Source: Astragalus membranaceus
Lineage: Eukaryota > Streptophyta > Magnoliopsida > Fabales > Fabaceae
Reading direction: 5' to 3'
Assembly: GCA_039519185.1 (NCBI GenBank)
Contig: CM076851.1
Coordinates: 95,911,531 to 95,975,530, forward strand
DNA: 64,000 bases
The translations under genes and the position numbers were made by a program. Shown one piece after another: positions 9,265-19,586 of this stretch. Numbering within the stretch: the stretch's first letter is position 1; each line of letters begins with the position of its first letter. The notes beneath the pieces were generated by a model. It did not search any database. It was not told the DNA's origin and was given only the letters and a program-made list of their open reading frames with translations.

Positions 9265-11330
9265 ATATAAGTTTTCCCTCTTCTATAAATGAAACTTTTT
9301 TTTGCCTCATACCTAAAGTTAAGAACCCAAAGCTCCTAGGTGACTTTAGGCCTATATCCCTTTTTAATGTGACCTACAAGATCATCTGTAAAGCTATTGC
9401 CAACCACGGAAAAGGTGTTCTCCCTATGATCGTTGGTGAATATCAAAGTGCTTTTGTTCCTAAGAGACTGATAACGGACAATGCTATCATCGCTTTTGAA
9501 ACCTTTCATCATATGAGGAAAAGGTACTCTGGTAAGATTGGCTATGTGGGTCTAAAGTTAGACATGTCTAAAGCTTATGATCGTATTGAATGGAATTTCC
9601 TTAAAAAAGTCCTTGAGGAGTTGGGTTTCCCAAACTTTTGGGTTACCCTTATCATGAAGTGTGTCACTACAGTGTCCTTCTCTGTTCTTATCAACGGCCA
9701 TCCTATGCCCTTCTTCTCCCCAGGGAGGGGCCTTAGACAAGGCGACCCGTTGTGCGGAGGTACTCTCGGGCTTAATTATCCAAGCTTAGGAGCGCAAACT
9801 CATTCATGGCATTCGTATTGCAAGAGCTGCTCCTGAAATCTCTCATTTATTTTTTGCTGATGACAGTCTTTTATTTTTCAGGGCAAACAAAGAGGAAGCT
9901 TCAGAGATTCTCAACATTCTCAACCTTTACCAAGCTATTTCTGGCCAGCGGGTGAACATGGACAAATCAGAGCTATCTTTCAGCCGAAATGTTCGTGAAG
10001 AGAAGAAAATTTTGATCCAAGGATGGATGCTATTCAAAGCTGTTGATAGTCATGATAAGTACCTTGGTATCCCCACCTTTGTGGGAAGATCCAAAAGGGA
10101 CGTCTTTAATTTTGTCCAAGACTGGATCTGGAAGAAGCTTCAAGGATGAAAAGAGAAATCTCTTTCTATGGCTAGTAAAGGTACTCTCATCAAAGTCGTG
10201 GCTCAAGCGATCCCATCTTACATCATGGGATGCTTCCTTATTCCCAAGAGCCTATGCCACCACATTGATAGTATGATTAGTCGTTTTTGGCGGGGCTCTA
10301 AAAATGGCGAAAGGAAAATTCATTGGATTAGTTGGGATAAACTTTGCCACAAAAAGGAGGATGGTGGCATGGGCTTCCGTTCCCTCACCGCATTCAATGA
10401 AGCTCTACTTGCTAAACAAGGATGACGTATTCAATCTAACCCTAACTCTCTGATTGCTCAAGTCCTCAAAGCTAGGTATTTCCCAAATCTGACGCTCTTG
10501 CTGCCCCCTTGGGTCACAACCCTAGTTACATTTGGCGTAGCATCCATCATGCTTGGGGAATTATTAAAAAGGGGGGTTTTCGGAGAATTGGTCATGGGAA
10601 CAAATTCAATATTTGGGATGACAACTGGCTGCCAAGACAAGTGGGTTTCAAAGTTTGGAGTCCAAAACCTTTGGGGTGTAGGATCTGTGGTCAACCAATT
10701 GTGGTACCCGAATACTAAGATTTGGAATGTTAACTTGATTCGCTCTCTTTTCATGCCCTTTGAAGCTGACTAGATTCTGCAAATCCCTATTCCTAGAATA
10801 AATGTTGAAGACACTTTCATTTGGGGAGGGACAAAAGATGGCCTGTACACTGTTCGATCTGGATACCACTTCATTAACCAAGTTGCTAACAAAAACAAGG
10901 CCTCCTCTAGCAAGTCCCAAAACAACAAGGTCTGGAACTCTCTATGGAAGATCAATGCTCAACCTAAACATTTACAATTTCTATGGCGTGTTCTCAAAAA
11001 AGTTGTTCCCGTTAAAGCCCGCTTAAATCAATGGGGCCTAAATTGTGACCCTATGTGCCCTAGATGTGAGATGGCTGAGGAATCTGTGGATCAAAGGGGC
11101 CTAAATTGTGACCCTATGTGCCCTCCGCTCCCCTGACCCGATTCCTAATCTCTCCTATTTGGGCTTATCCCAGGCTGAAGTTAAAGAATTGGGCTCTCAT
11201 TTTTTGTCAGCCCATTTTAATCACTCTAGAAGATTTTGTAACCAACCAGCACACTTCTTAGCAAAGTGGGCTATTTCCAACCCAAATCATATGTGGCCTG
11301 ATTCAACCCCAGTAGGGCTGTTCAAATGAA
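9265..11330 (+). pseudogene. LINE reverse transcriptase, zinc-knuckle and RNase H remnants
   Basis: The frame opens with NETFFCLIPKVKNPKLLGDF and DFRPISL, then LDMSKAYDRIEWNFLKKVLE and GLRQGDPL, all RT motifs of plant L1 LINEs. A deletion after 9747 shifts the frame. Another frame resumes with HLFFADDSLLFF, the catalytic FADD motif, at about 9845. It continues through PSYIMGCFLIPKSLCHH, a stop near 10423, and KARYF. The zf-RVT part reads TKDGLYTVRSGYHF and later CDPMCPRCEM at about 11045-11075. An RNase H tail appears from 11190 (CNQPAHFLAKWA). A segment of about 29 bp, GGGGCCTAAATTGTGACCC and on, is present at 11034 and 11097, at the point where the RNase H domain is mostly deleted. The remnants are spread over all three frames and non-functional. 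Confidence 0.85.
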
Positions 11331-12911
11331 CCTCTGAACTGAACTAAACTGCCTAACTGAACTGAACTGAACTGTTACGAACCGAACTTTTCGTAACAGT
11401 TCAGAACTGAACTGACTTTGTAAAAACAGTTCACTAACTGAACTATTAAACCCAGTTCAGTTGGGAACCGACCGAACTGTTTCGAACTGTTAACATTAAG
11501 ATATTTTCATGGGTGGTAGTGTTAACCTCGACGACTGAGGCAAATTTGAGTTTTGGGTGGTTTAATGAAGTGGCAATAGTATGAGTTTTTGGTCAGATTC
11601 ATGGGTGGGAACAGAATCGTTTTCACTGGTAATAGATATATTCACTTTCCATTTTTAACAATTTTCTGATGGATTGACTGGTAGTCTGAGGGATTCTGCA
11701 TAAGAAAGTGATTGAAATACAAAAATCACTTTCAATCACTTTCTTCTGGTAGTCTGAGGGATTCTGCATAAGAAAGTGATTGTCTGGACAAGATAACATG
11801 TCTTTTTGTCAAAATTATGTACTTGAGAAAATTTGCACAAGACATCAGTTCACTTGAATAGTTAGTTTCATACACCAATACTTGAGAAAATTATGTACAA
11901 ATTAAAAGTGACAACACTGATCCCAAAATAACAGTTCCTGCTGGTTTGATAGAGCCTACAAAATAAAAGTGTCACAATTTAATGTGCTATTACATTCATT
12001 CTTAGAGCAAACTTCAACAACTCTTCTGTTTTGTTGATATTCTTCATTGTCAAACTTTGTAGCCATTGCTGTCAAACTGTCATCAGGAATATGAATCTAC
12101 AATATTAGACAGTGCTATGCAATTTGGATCGCATATGAAGAAGAGATGATGGTTCATGGTTGTTGAAAATTTGAAATTTAGGAGCTTATGCAGAAGAAAG
12201 TAATTTTTGTATTTCAATCACTTGCCATTACATTCAATAATTGATTATTAAATGTTTCACAGGTACTGGTAAGGGATTCTGCTTTGGAGGAGGTTCAATT
12301 CAAGTGTAGCTATGGAAATTGAAGTGCAGTAAATGTAGCCAATGAGGCAAGGCAGCAGCCAGCAGGTGTGGTTAACATTGCTATGAAGGTTGTTGATTAA
12401 ATACGTGGGAATAAATGGTGCATTGAAGAATCAAGTGAACCAAGTGCATTTGTGATTTATTGGTGGTTGTTGAGGAGCTGGTTTATGGAAGGAATGGTAC
12501 ATCAGCTTCAAGTTGATCCTTCAATGCAAGAATGGATTATATTTGTAATAGTTAGTAATTTAGTTTAAAACTGCAATTTAAAATAGTTAGTAGTTTAGTT
12601 TAAAACTGCAGTTTAAAAACACTGTAATTTGCATATTTGGAATTAATTTTAGAAGCTTAAAAACACTGTATTTTTAACAGTTCAGTAAAAAAACACTGTA
12701 TTTTTAACAGTTTGGTTAACAGTTCGGTTAACAGTTCGGATAAAATAGTAAACAGTTCAGTTCGGAAAAAACTGTGAACCGAACTGTTAATATAGTTCAG
12801 TTTAGTTCGATGAACTGTTATTGCAGTTCGGTTCAGTTCGACGAACTGTTTCAACTGGTTCAGTTTGGTTCAGTTCGGTTCTCCTCCCGAACTGAACCAT
12901 GAACAGCCCTA
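11313..12911. mobile_element. Non-autonomous hAT element, 1.6 kb
   Basis: Termini TAGGGCTGTTCA at 11313 and TGAACAGCCCTA (as GAACAGCCCTA ending at 12911) are inverted. The flanks are AACCCCAG (11305-11312) and AACCCCAC (12912-12919), an 8-bp duplication with one mismatch. Both subterminal zones are dense in GAACTGAACTG/CAGTTCAGTTC repeats, likely transposase sites. The interior encodes no transposase. A block TGGTAGTCTGAGGGATTCTG and on occurs at about 11681 and 11747. It interrupts the 3' end of the LINE, whose reading continues after it. Confidence 0.85.
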
Positions 12912-12992
12912 AACCCCACATATGATAAAGGACATTGTTGTATTTGATTCTTCTCCCAATAGTGGTTAATAAATTTGTTTTGTTTCAAAAAA

Positions 12993-13640
12993 AAGTGTTA
13001 TTATATGTGTTGGATGGTTCGCTTTGGTGACTAATTGCTATACTTTTCGTGAAATTCAAGTTATTTAGGTGTTGAATTTTTTTCGAGAAAAAAAATTCTT
13101 TAACTTCATCTTCCTTACTTGCAGTAGTTTGATCCAAAATTTTAATTGCAAACTTGTTTTTGATGATATATTTTAAAAGCCTATTGATTAGAAAAATATA
13201 GGGGAATGCAAATATGCAAAAAAGTTAAAAAGATAAGTGTTGCCAAAAAAAAGTGATTCTGCACAGTAACACTTATGAAAAAAGGCATTTTACAAAAATA
13301 AAATCTATAATTGTTCATTTTTAAATAACAAAAACTTTATGTACCAAAAAAAATCAAAAACTTTTGTATCTTTGTTGCTTCTATTAGACATTGAAAGTTG
13401 ATTTTAGTACTTTATCTTCCACATATTTGAACCACTTAGTAATTTCTTCTATTCTTTCTTGAGTTATCTCGTTGATGTCTATTTGAGTGTGTCTTCCTTT
13501 GCTTACACTTTTTTGTTTGTCTTTTTAAATTCATTGGTTTTGTCTTAAAAGTTTTCTTTATCTTTTTCTAGTTGACCTTGGGGGTATGTTGGTATTGACT
13601 TGGAATCGTTTTCATGAGGGATCCAATAGAGATAAAATTT
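12993..13640 (+). other. Interior of the old LTR retrotransposon, no gene seen
   Basis: This AT-rich stretch lies between the LINE insertion and the 3' LTR copy. I see no sustained reading frame or motif. By position it is leftover internal sequence of the element whose 5' LTR starts at 4118; most of the coding region is gone. Confidence 0.4.
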
Positions 13641-13885
13641 GTATAGTCAAACTTCTTCAAGCGCATCAAGAGAAGCTATTTTATTCAAATTAGAATGAAC
13701 ATTATTTTATTTTAAGATGTAAAAATCATATTTTAATTAGGATTATGTTTTAGTTTATGTTTGCTTTGGAGTATATAAGCTTGTGTGTTTTGTGTTGCAC
13801 CTTTTGCCAAGGCACCATGATGTGCATGGTGAGTAGCTTTGGCAAGGTACCCTAAGTATTTAAACAATTTTTGTATCCTTTTAAG
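13641..13885 (+). mobile_element. Truncated 3' LTR copy of the same old retrotransposon
   Basis: It matches the first half of the LTR at 4118: CATCAAGAGAAG, then CTATTTTATTCAAATTAGAAT, then TTATTTTATTTTAAGATG and GGTGAGTAGC. At the site where the first copy has the CACTA insertion it reads GTAGCTTTGGCAAGG without an insert. It ends where the composite element at about 13886 begins. Confidence 0.6.
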
Positions 13886-14399
13886 GGTTGGGCTAAAAAA
13901 GTTGGGTTGAAATTTGGGCTCACCCTTTACGGCCCACGCCTGGCCCTATACGGGTTGTGGGCTTTTCGGACTAGCCCGCATTACACGCGATTTTTTATCT
14001 ACATTGTCATGTAATTGTAAGAACCAAGGAAAAAGACTCTAACATTTTACAATTTTTCAACATTTTGCACCATCCAATAACACATTAACTACGTGTAAGA
14101 ACCAACATTTTTCAGTTTTAACACATTCTGGAACCATTCAACCAAATCAACACCATATATTTTACTGTTTGGCATCCAATACACATTCTAGAGTGACTTA
14201 CTTCTAGAACGACTTTAGTAGCAAAAAATTGCAATACCATGTAATGCAACAATGTCTAATAATAGAGAGATTGAAAAGGACCATTCAGTAACATGATTTT
14301 TTTAATTTTATTTCTTTGGGATAGAAATGAGAACGTCAGTAAGCGTAGGTACTGGCTAAGTAAGGTTATGAGACGTGCTGGACTTTGGAATTTGGACTT

Positions 14400-15290
14400 G
14401 GGAGTTTGGTATATAAATTTGGGCCATCACTTTTCCCACATTCCTCCCTACTCATCCCACACCCCCAAACGCCCTAAAATCCAAAAATACCCCGAACTCA
14501 AAAACACTCTTTTTCCCTCTCAAACCCCTCACACCCTCTCACACCCACCAAAAACACACCCAGCCGAAACCCTCCCCCTCTCCCTCACCCTCTTCGACTT
14601 CTCCCTCTCTCAAACCCACTCAATCTTCAATTTTAACCTTCAAACTCATTTTCGGAACATAAGGTACATGATTTCTAACCCTCATTTACTTGCATTTTGC
14701 TTGATTTTGTGTTTTATCGTTTTTTCACTTCTGCATTTTCGCGAAGCATTCGGTTGAGGACAACCAAATACTCTTGGGGACGAAGCAAGACGGGCCCATT
14801 CGGTTGAGGTCAACCGAATCATACTGATACTGTTTGTGTTTGATATGTTCGGTTGCAGGTATGATCCAATTCGTTACCCTCATTGAACGAAATGCTGAGA
14901 GGATTTCCATTCCAAATGAGATTTGGAAACTAGAGTTGTCTTGTTCCTTTTATTTTGTCTAGGAAGTGGCCCTTGTATTCGTGGTGTCAACAACATGCGC
15001 TATGGCAACATCCTTACTGATACGCATGCCATCTGCCAAGCGTATGGGGGTTGAGAGTGTGGAAGCCTCGTTAACATACTATCGGACCGGGAGCTTCAAG
15101 GTCGCCAGGATTATGCCCGCGGTTGCCTCTGATAGGAGTGGGAATGACAGTGATACTGCGAGTGATGTTGGATCCGGCGCTGTTGTTACCCAGTTGTAGT
15201 TTTTTACTGTTATTTTGTTTATCAATAATTGTAATTGAACGTCACTGATTTAGTAATGAATAAATATTGGGTTGATTATTTTTTGTTTTA
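14400..15290 (+). other. Promoter-leader-like unit with a small hypothetical frame
   Basis: TATATAAATTTGGGCCATCA near 14411 looks like a TATA region and is followed by about 200 bp of CT-rich leader-like sequence. A 77-codon frame at 14966-15199 ends in GNDSDTASDVGSGAVVTQL. I do not recognise it. A run ending in TTCGGTTGCAG at about 14868 could be a splice acceptor. The same leader sequence is present inverted at 16310-16220, so each end of the core carries a similar promoter-like block pointing inward. Confidence 0.3.
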
Positions 15291-15382
15291 CAGTACCGTT
15301 TAAATTAAACAACAATTTTATTATTAAAAAGCGTCACCGTAGATAAAACTCAAAATACACGAAAACGATAAAATGACAGAAA

Positions 15383-15676
15383 CTACTGAGTTGGTGGAGT
15401 TAAACGAATAAGGATCTCAGCGACGGTTCGTGTGGTTTCCACGTACAAATGCAGATAAACCTTCCATTTAAACCGCACATAAATGGACATCATTGCTTGG
15501 ACGTCATTTTCGTTCTTGACATCCATTGTAGACCAGTGCACACGTCCATCAGACCAATCAGGTTTCCGATAAACTATACGAGTTATCTCTCGCTCGTCGC
15601 CCTCCACTTGCACCTTACCCAGTAGTTTATATTTTAGGGCGGCGAATGTTATGTTGTGTTTAAGCCTACACTCCAT
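15383..15676 (-). CDS. MULE transposase N-terminal-like protein, 97 aa, probably truncated
   Basis: The frame reads MECRLKHNITFAALKYKLLG, then RIVYRKPDW, then VHWSTMDVKNENDVQAMMSI and LYVET. A VYR-P stretch, a short beta segment, then KN--DVQ-MM and a final LYVE resembles the N-terminal domain found in plant Mutator-like transposases. No zinc finger or DDE domain follows: the frame stops after LIRLTPPTQ. An open reading upstream of the Met continues about 9 codons. It is likely a captured or truncated transposase start, possibly expressed from the leader-like block at 16310. Function is not assured. Confidence 0.4.
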   Translation of the reverse strand: MECRLKHNITFAALKYKLLGKVQVEGDEREITRIVYRKPDWSDGRVHWSTMDVKNENDVQAMMSIYVRFKWKVYLHLYVETTRTVAEILIRLTPPTQ

Positions 15677-16530
15677 TGTGTCTCGCCCCTCGAAACAGAC
15701 ACATTAACTTTGTTGGTGATGATGCCCTGTTGTTGAATGATAGTGAGGGAAGAATCCTGAGTATTGTGTTAGGGGCATTTTTTTTGTGTTTATACGATTT
15801 GGTGGAGACGAAGAAGCAGAGAAGGGGTTAGGGTTTTTGTGAATTAGAAGGGAAAGCTGAAGCCCAATTTATAATAGGCGTGGGGAAACATGAGCCGTTG
15901 ATCAAAATTTTAGATCACAAATTTGAGTCGTTTATTTTCTCTCCGTTGGGTCACAATTTCCAAAGAAAATGCCATCCACTCCTTTTCCTGACACGTTTGA
16001 CTAGTTGTGAGCCGTTGGTTAAAAGTGTCGGTGGAATCTGAGTCATTCAATTTTTTTTTAAAAACCCGTATTCAGCTGCCCTGATCCGAATTTATTCGGT
16101 TGGGATCAGCTGAATTCTCTAAAACAGGAAAAAAGGGGTGTGTGCCAAAAAATACACCTTCGGTTGCCCATAACCGAATTATTTCGGTTGCCCGTAACCG
16201 AATCGACGAAAAATACGCGTTTCATTAATGGCCTTTTGGTCATTTCGCAGGGTTAGGGGGTGTGTGGTGAGTAGGGAGGGATGTGGGAAAAATATGGGCT
16301 AAATTTGGGTTACTAACTTTGGGCTAGAGAAATATGCAACCCATTTTTTTAATTCACGGGCCTACGGGCTACCCATGGCCCAGTTGGGCTAGCCCGATAC
16401 AAGCTTGGGCTTTTGCAGACTGGGCTAAAAGACCCAGTTGTAAAAATGGGCTCAATTGATTCGGCCCAAACCCTCCTACTTTTCGGGCTAACCCGACCCG
16501 GCGGGCTCGACCCATTTTTGCCAGCTCTAT

Positions 16531-17098
16531 TCGCATTCGTTGTGGGACTCTTAACTGTGTAAAAGTTTCCCCTTCTTGTTCTACCCCCTTTAATGTACGC
16601 CATGCCTACTTCAACACTTTGTTTACTCATTTCTTGTTGATGTTACACCCTTACTCCATAGGCGCCATGTTGCTTCCATATAGGGATGACAATATGGCTC
16701 ATTCCTATTGGGCACTCACAAAATTTACCCATGATGGACGAGTATTTACCCACTCAAATATTTGCGAGCTTGGTTACGGGCAATATGGTAATAAAAAAAC
16801 TAAAAAGATAATTTTTATAAAACTTAGACTAACTTGGTAATAAAAAAACAAATTACACTATTATTGCAAAAAAAAACCTAATTAATTGCAGAGAGGGTAA
16901 TTGCAGAGAGCGTAATTCGGGTTTCTCAATTTCTAAGGTTGCGCTATAACAATGGACATGAGTTAAATAATGTAATAAAAGAGAATTGAAATTAAATTAG
17001 TTGCTAGTGTTTTGGAGATTTACAAGGTTGTGTTTGCTTGCCCCAGGAAATTGATAGAGGTAGAGTTGGATAGATCCATCATCTTTGTGGAATCAAAA
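16531..17098 (+). other. Intergenic, upstream of the deSI-like gene
   Basis: AT-rich DNA. Around 16680-16800, phrases such as AGGGATGACAATATGGCTC and GGTTACGGGCAATATGG look like the edge of a decayed hAT-type repeat. The proximal promoter of the following gene must lie near 16850-17050, but I found no clear TATA box. Confidence 0.3.
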
Positions 17099-18355
17099 AT
17101 GGGGACAAATATTAAAACCTCCAATTCTACCTCACAATCTGAAAGAGGCAAGGACAATAACAATGACCAAAACACGACCACCCATAATGTGGTGTTGAAT
17201 GTTTACGATCTTACACCTCTCAACAATTATTTTTATTGGTTTGGATTTGGAATCTTTCACTCCGGCATTGAAGGTTCGTTCGTTTTAATTGTTTTGTTCT
17301 TCATTTTCAATTTCTCTCTTTTGTGGTTTTTTCGTTGTAATTAAAAAAGTTTGTTAATGGTTTCAATAACATTAAGCTTTAATTAGGTTTCCCATATTAT
17401 ATTTGTTAATATTGTTTCCCATGATGTTAATTATAATATGGGAAACATTGTCTCTAGTGCATGGTAAGGAGTATGGATTTGGAGCACATGATTACCCATC
17501 AAGTGGAGTATTTGAATTGGAACCAAGGAAGTGTCCTGGATTTATATACAGATGTTCTGTGAATTTGGGTGAAGTGAAGAATATTCAGCGTTCTGAGTTT
17601 CGTACATTTATTGAGAATATGGCTCGTGAGTATCATGGAGATACCTATCACCTTATATCTAAGAACTGCAATCATTTTACCGATGATCTCTCCTTTAGAT
17701 TGACTTCAAAACGGATCCCAGGTTGGGTCAATCGACTTGCTAGAATAGGTATGTATGTATGTCACAAGATCCTATAATTAAGCAAATTTTCTAAACCATC
17801 TTATATTCCGCACCGACACAGACACGGATACTGGACACAATACTGACACGGACACGTAGAAATCTGTAGAAATAATTGAAATGTCAGTGTCGGTATCAGT
17901 GTCCTACACGACACGTGTAGGACACCAATTCAACATGAGGTGGCCGATTAAATTAGTTTACCAATTTATTTTAAAACACAACACAATGAGCATAATCCTA
18001 AGTGCTTGCTACCTTTTGGTCAAAATCTATCTCAGGTTCTTTATGCAGCTGTCTACTACCTGAAGCTATTCAAGTAACTACAGTTAAACAACTACCTGAA
18101 TACCATGAATGTTCAGGTGTGTATATTCTTAATTTGTGCCTCAATTTTATCCTTGTTGTGTTGTTGTTGTGCATCCATTTTTTTTTCTTCAACAACATAT
18201 TTTTTGCAGAAGATGAAGTTACCGATTCTCTTTCAACCGCAACACCTCGTGGATCATCAATGGAATTAGATGATGAACAAGAAAAGCGTCTTTTGTCACC
18301 TTTCTCTAGCACAGATGATGTTTCTTTCATTAAAGAGACACAACAAGTTAAATGA
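17099..18355 (+). CDS. deSI-like PPPDE peptidase domain protein, 4 exons, 230 aa
   Basis: Coding exons are 17099-17273, 17458-17748, 18036-18116 and 18210-18355. All introns are GT-AG and phases join to 693 nt with TGA at 18353-18355. The N-terminal 30 residues are polar and look disordered. The PPPDE domain starts at VVLNVYDLTP. The catalytic His is in GIFHSGIE (His54) and the catalytic Cys in SKNCNHFT (Cys129), the papain-like pair of this family. The domain ends at GWVNRLARIG, followed by LCSCLLPEAIQV as in plant deSI-like proteins. Family members remove ubiquitin or SUMO-like modifiers; plant substrates are poorly known. I chose the Met at 17099 because the in-frame Met 29 codons upstream adds an unusual leader. 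Length fits the At4g17486-type family. The gene appears intact although transposons surround it. Confidence 0.92.
17800..17935. repeat. Dispersed GACAC-rich repeat in intron 2 of the deSI-like gene
   Basis: The intron contains CACCGACACAGACACGGATAC and GACACGTGTAGGACACC-type blocks, partly inverted. Similar GACACCG/CGGTGTC words appear at 43720-43830 and 44140-44215, pointing to a dispersed repeat family, perhaps a decayed MITE. No ends were defined. Confidence 0.35.
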
Positions 18356-19586
18356 TAGATTTCCAAGTTGTCTGCTTGATTTGGAGTGAAGTAACTCTTG
18401 TTACTCAAAATTAATTTCTCAACGTTGGGAAGGTTTTTGCTTTCCTTGGTTCATTTGGTGGGGTTTGGTTTGGATTAGAAACCGTCATTGTTGCATACAG
18501 TTAGACGCATACTATGGACGGTCCAATTTTGATTAGACGATCTGTTATTTAATATGTGATTTGTACAATTAAAATAGAAAATGTTTAATCTTGAATAGAT
18601 GGTTGCATAGAGAGATGCAAACAAACATGATTGATTGCACCTAATCCAAATCTCATAATGGTTTTTTGTGTGCCAGTGATTGTATATGGGGCTTAGTGTA
18701 TTATTGGTTGTGCCAGGTTTCTTATTTTTGGAGGGATTGTTGGGGCTCTGAGCATGTAAATTACATTCAACTTTGTAAACGGTTGGAGATATGAAAGATT
18801 TTTTAAGTGTATAAGTCAGTTTTTTGGAGGATTTATATGAAAATCTACAAATAGAAGTTGTAGTGTTGTTTCGGTTATGTACAAAAGCGAAAAATTCTTG
18901 TGTATAGGCTAGACGACTGCGCAGCGGGATGCTGGCTAACAAGGGCAGAGGTGCTACGAAGGAGAAACCAATTGTGGCAGAAGCGGCAACACAAGAAGGT
19001 TTCTTGGGTGGTCTTGTGGCGGGGATGATTGTTAGGGTAGGGTAAGGGTAGGGTAAGGCTAGGGCATTTTGCAAATGATTTTATACGGTGGTGCTTGTAC
19101 ATATATATAGAGATAAAACATGGTGGGTGGTGTTAATAAGAAAGATTTATTGAGGTGATCAGTCATACAAAATAGAAAGAGTACATTCAAAAATACAACA
19201 TTGTTTGCTAACTTAAAAAAATATCACTTCCAATCCAATCCAATCAATAAATCCTTCTAAAGGTGCTCTAATGTTTTATTTCTTAACCAATACCCAAAGT
19301 ACTCGCTAACATTTACCTAAATGACAAAACTAGCTCAATGTAACGCGAGTGAATGCAGAATCCTCCCCCAGCAGAACACATTAGCAACACATATATGCTC
19401 GCCATGCCTAAGAACGAACCCACCTAGTTCTGTTACAATAGCAATATGCTTAAAAGTGTTTAAAAATTGGGTGGCTTATGGATGATGTATCATCACTAAT
19501 ATAAGAATCGTCTCTAAGCAAGCAAATATACCAGACAGACAAAAACGGTAAAGTAATATTTTTTCACAAAACAATTTGCTTCCAAT
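18356..19586. other. Intergenic between convergent genes, no gene recognised
   Basis: It holds the 3' UTRs of the deSI-like gene (plus) and the thioesterase gene (minus). Open frames of up to 199 codons exist on the minus strand at 18475-19074 but lack recognisable motifs. A plus-strand 38-codon frame starting at about 18929 ends in GLVAGMIVRVG and is also unassigned. A short run of GGGTAGGGTAAGGGTAGGG at about 19034 is simple sequence. Confidence 0.4.

Larger units (their letters stand above)
8838..12992 (+). mobile_element. L1-type LINE, inserted in the old LTR retrotransposon
   Basis: The LINE ends in a short A tail (CAAAAAAAA, about 12986-12994). The sequence AAGTGTTATTGTAT at 8824-8837 recurs as AAGTGTTATTATAT at 12993-13006, a 13 of 14 match that looks like its target duplication. 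That makes the LINE about 4.2 kb including the hAT element at 11313-12911. RT, zinc-knuckle and RNase H regions are present but broken (separate entry). The first 420 bp contain no recognisable ORF1 and may hold another small insertion. Confidence 0.6.
13886..16530. mobile_element. Composite DNA transposon: hAT-like ends around a MULE-like core
   Basis: The outer edges are GGGCT-rich and roughly inverted: AGGGTTGGGCTAAAAAAGTT at the left, AGAGCTGGCAAAAATGGGTC as reverse complement at the right, in the style of plant hAT ends. I found no matching target duplication, so the limits are approximate. Inside, at about 14400-16310, is a second long inverted repeat: CCACATTCCTCCCTACTCAT at 14437 pairs with the complement of GTGAGTAGGGAGGGATGTGG at 16266, with matching sequence on both sides. 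The core also holds a MULE-type N-terminal reading frame on the minus strand. Confidence 0.5.

Noticed and set aside
14293..14757. 154-codon plus-strand frame with a hydrophobic C terminus
   Set aside because: Most of it translates the CT-rich leader-like block of the composite transposon, and the same leader occurs inverted at the other end.
19034..19065. Telomere-like GGGTAGGGTAAGGG run
   Set aside because: Too short and not the plant telomere unit TTTAGGG; it is simple sequence.
18475..19102. Minus-strand open frames of 199 and 75 codons between two genes
   Set aside because: No motif, no hydrophobic or domain pattern, and they overlap the 3' ends of convergent genes.
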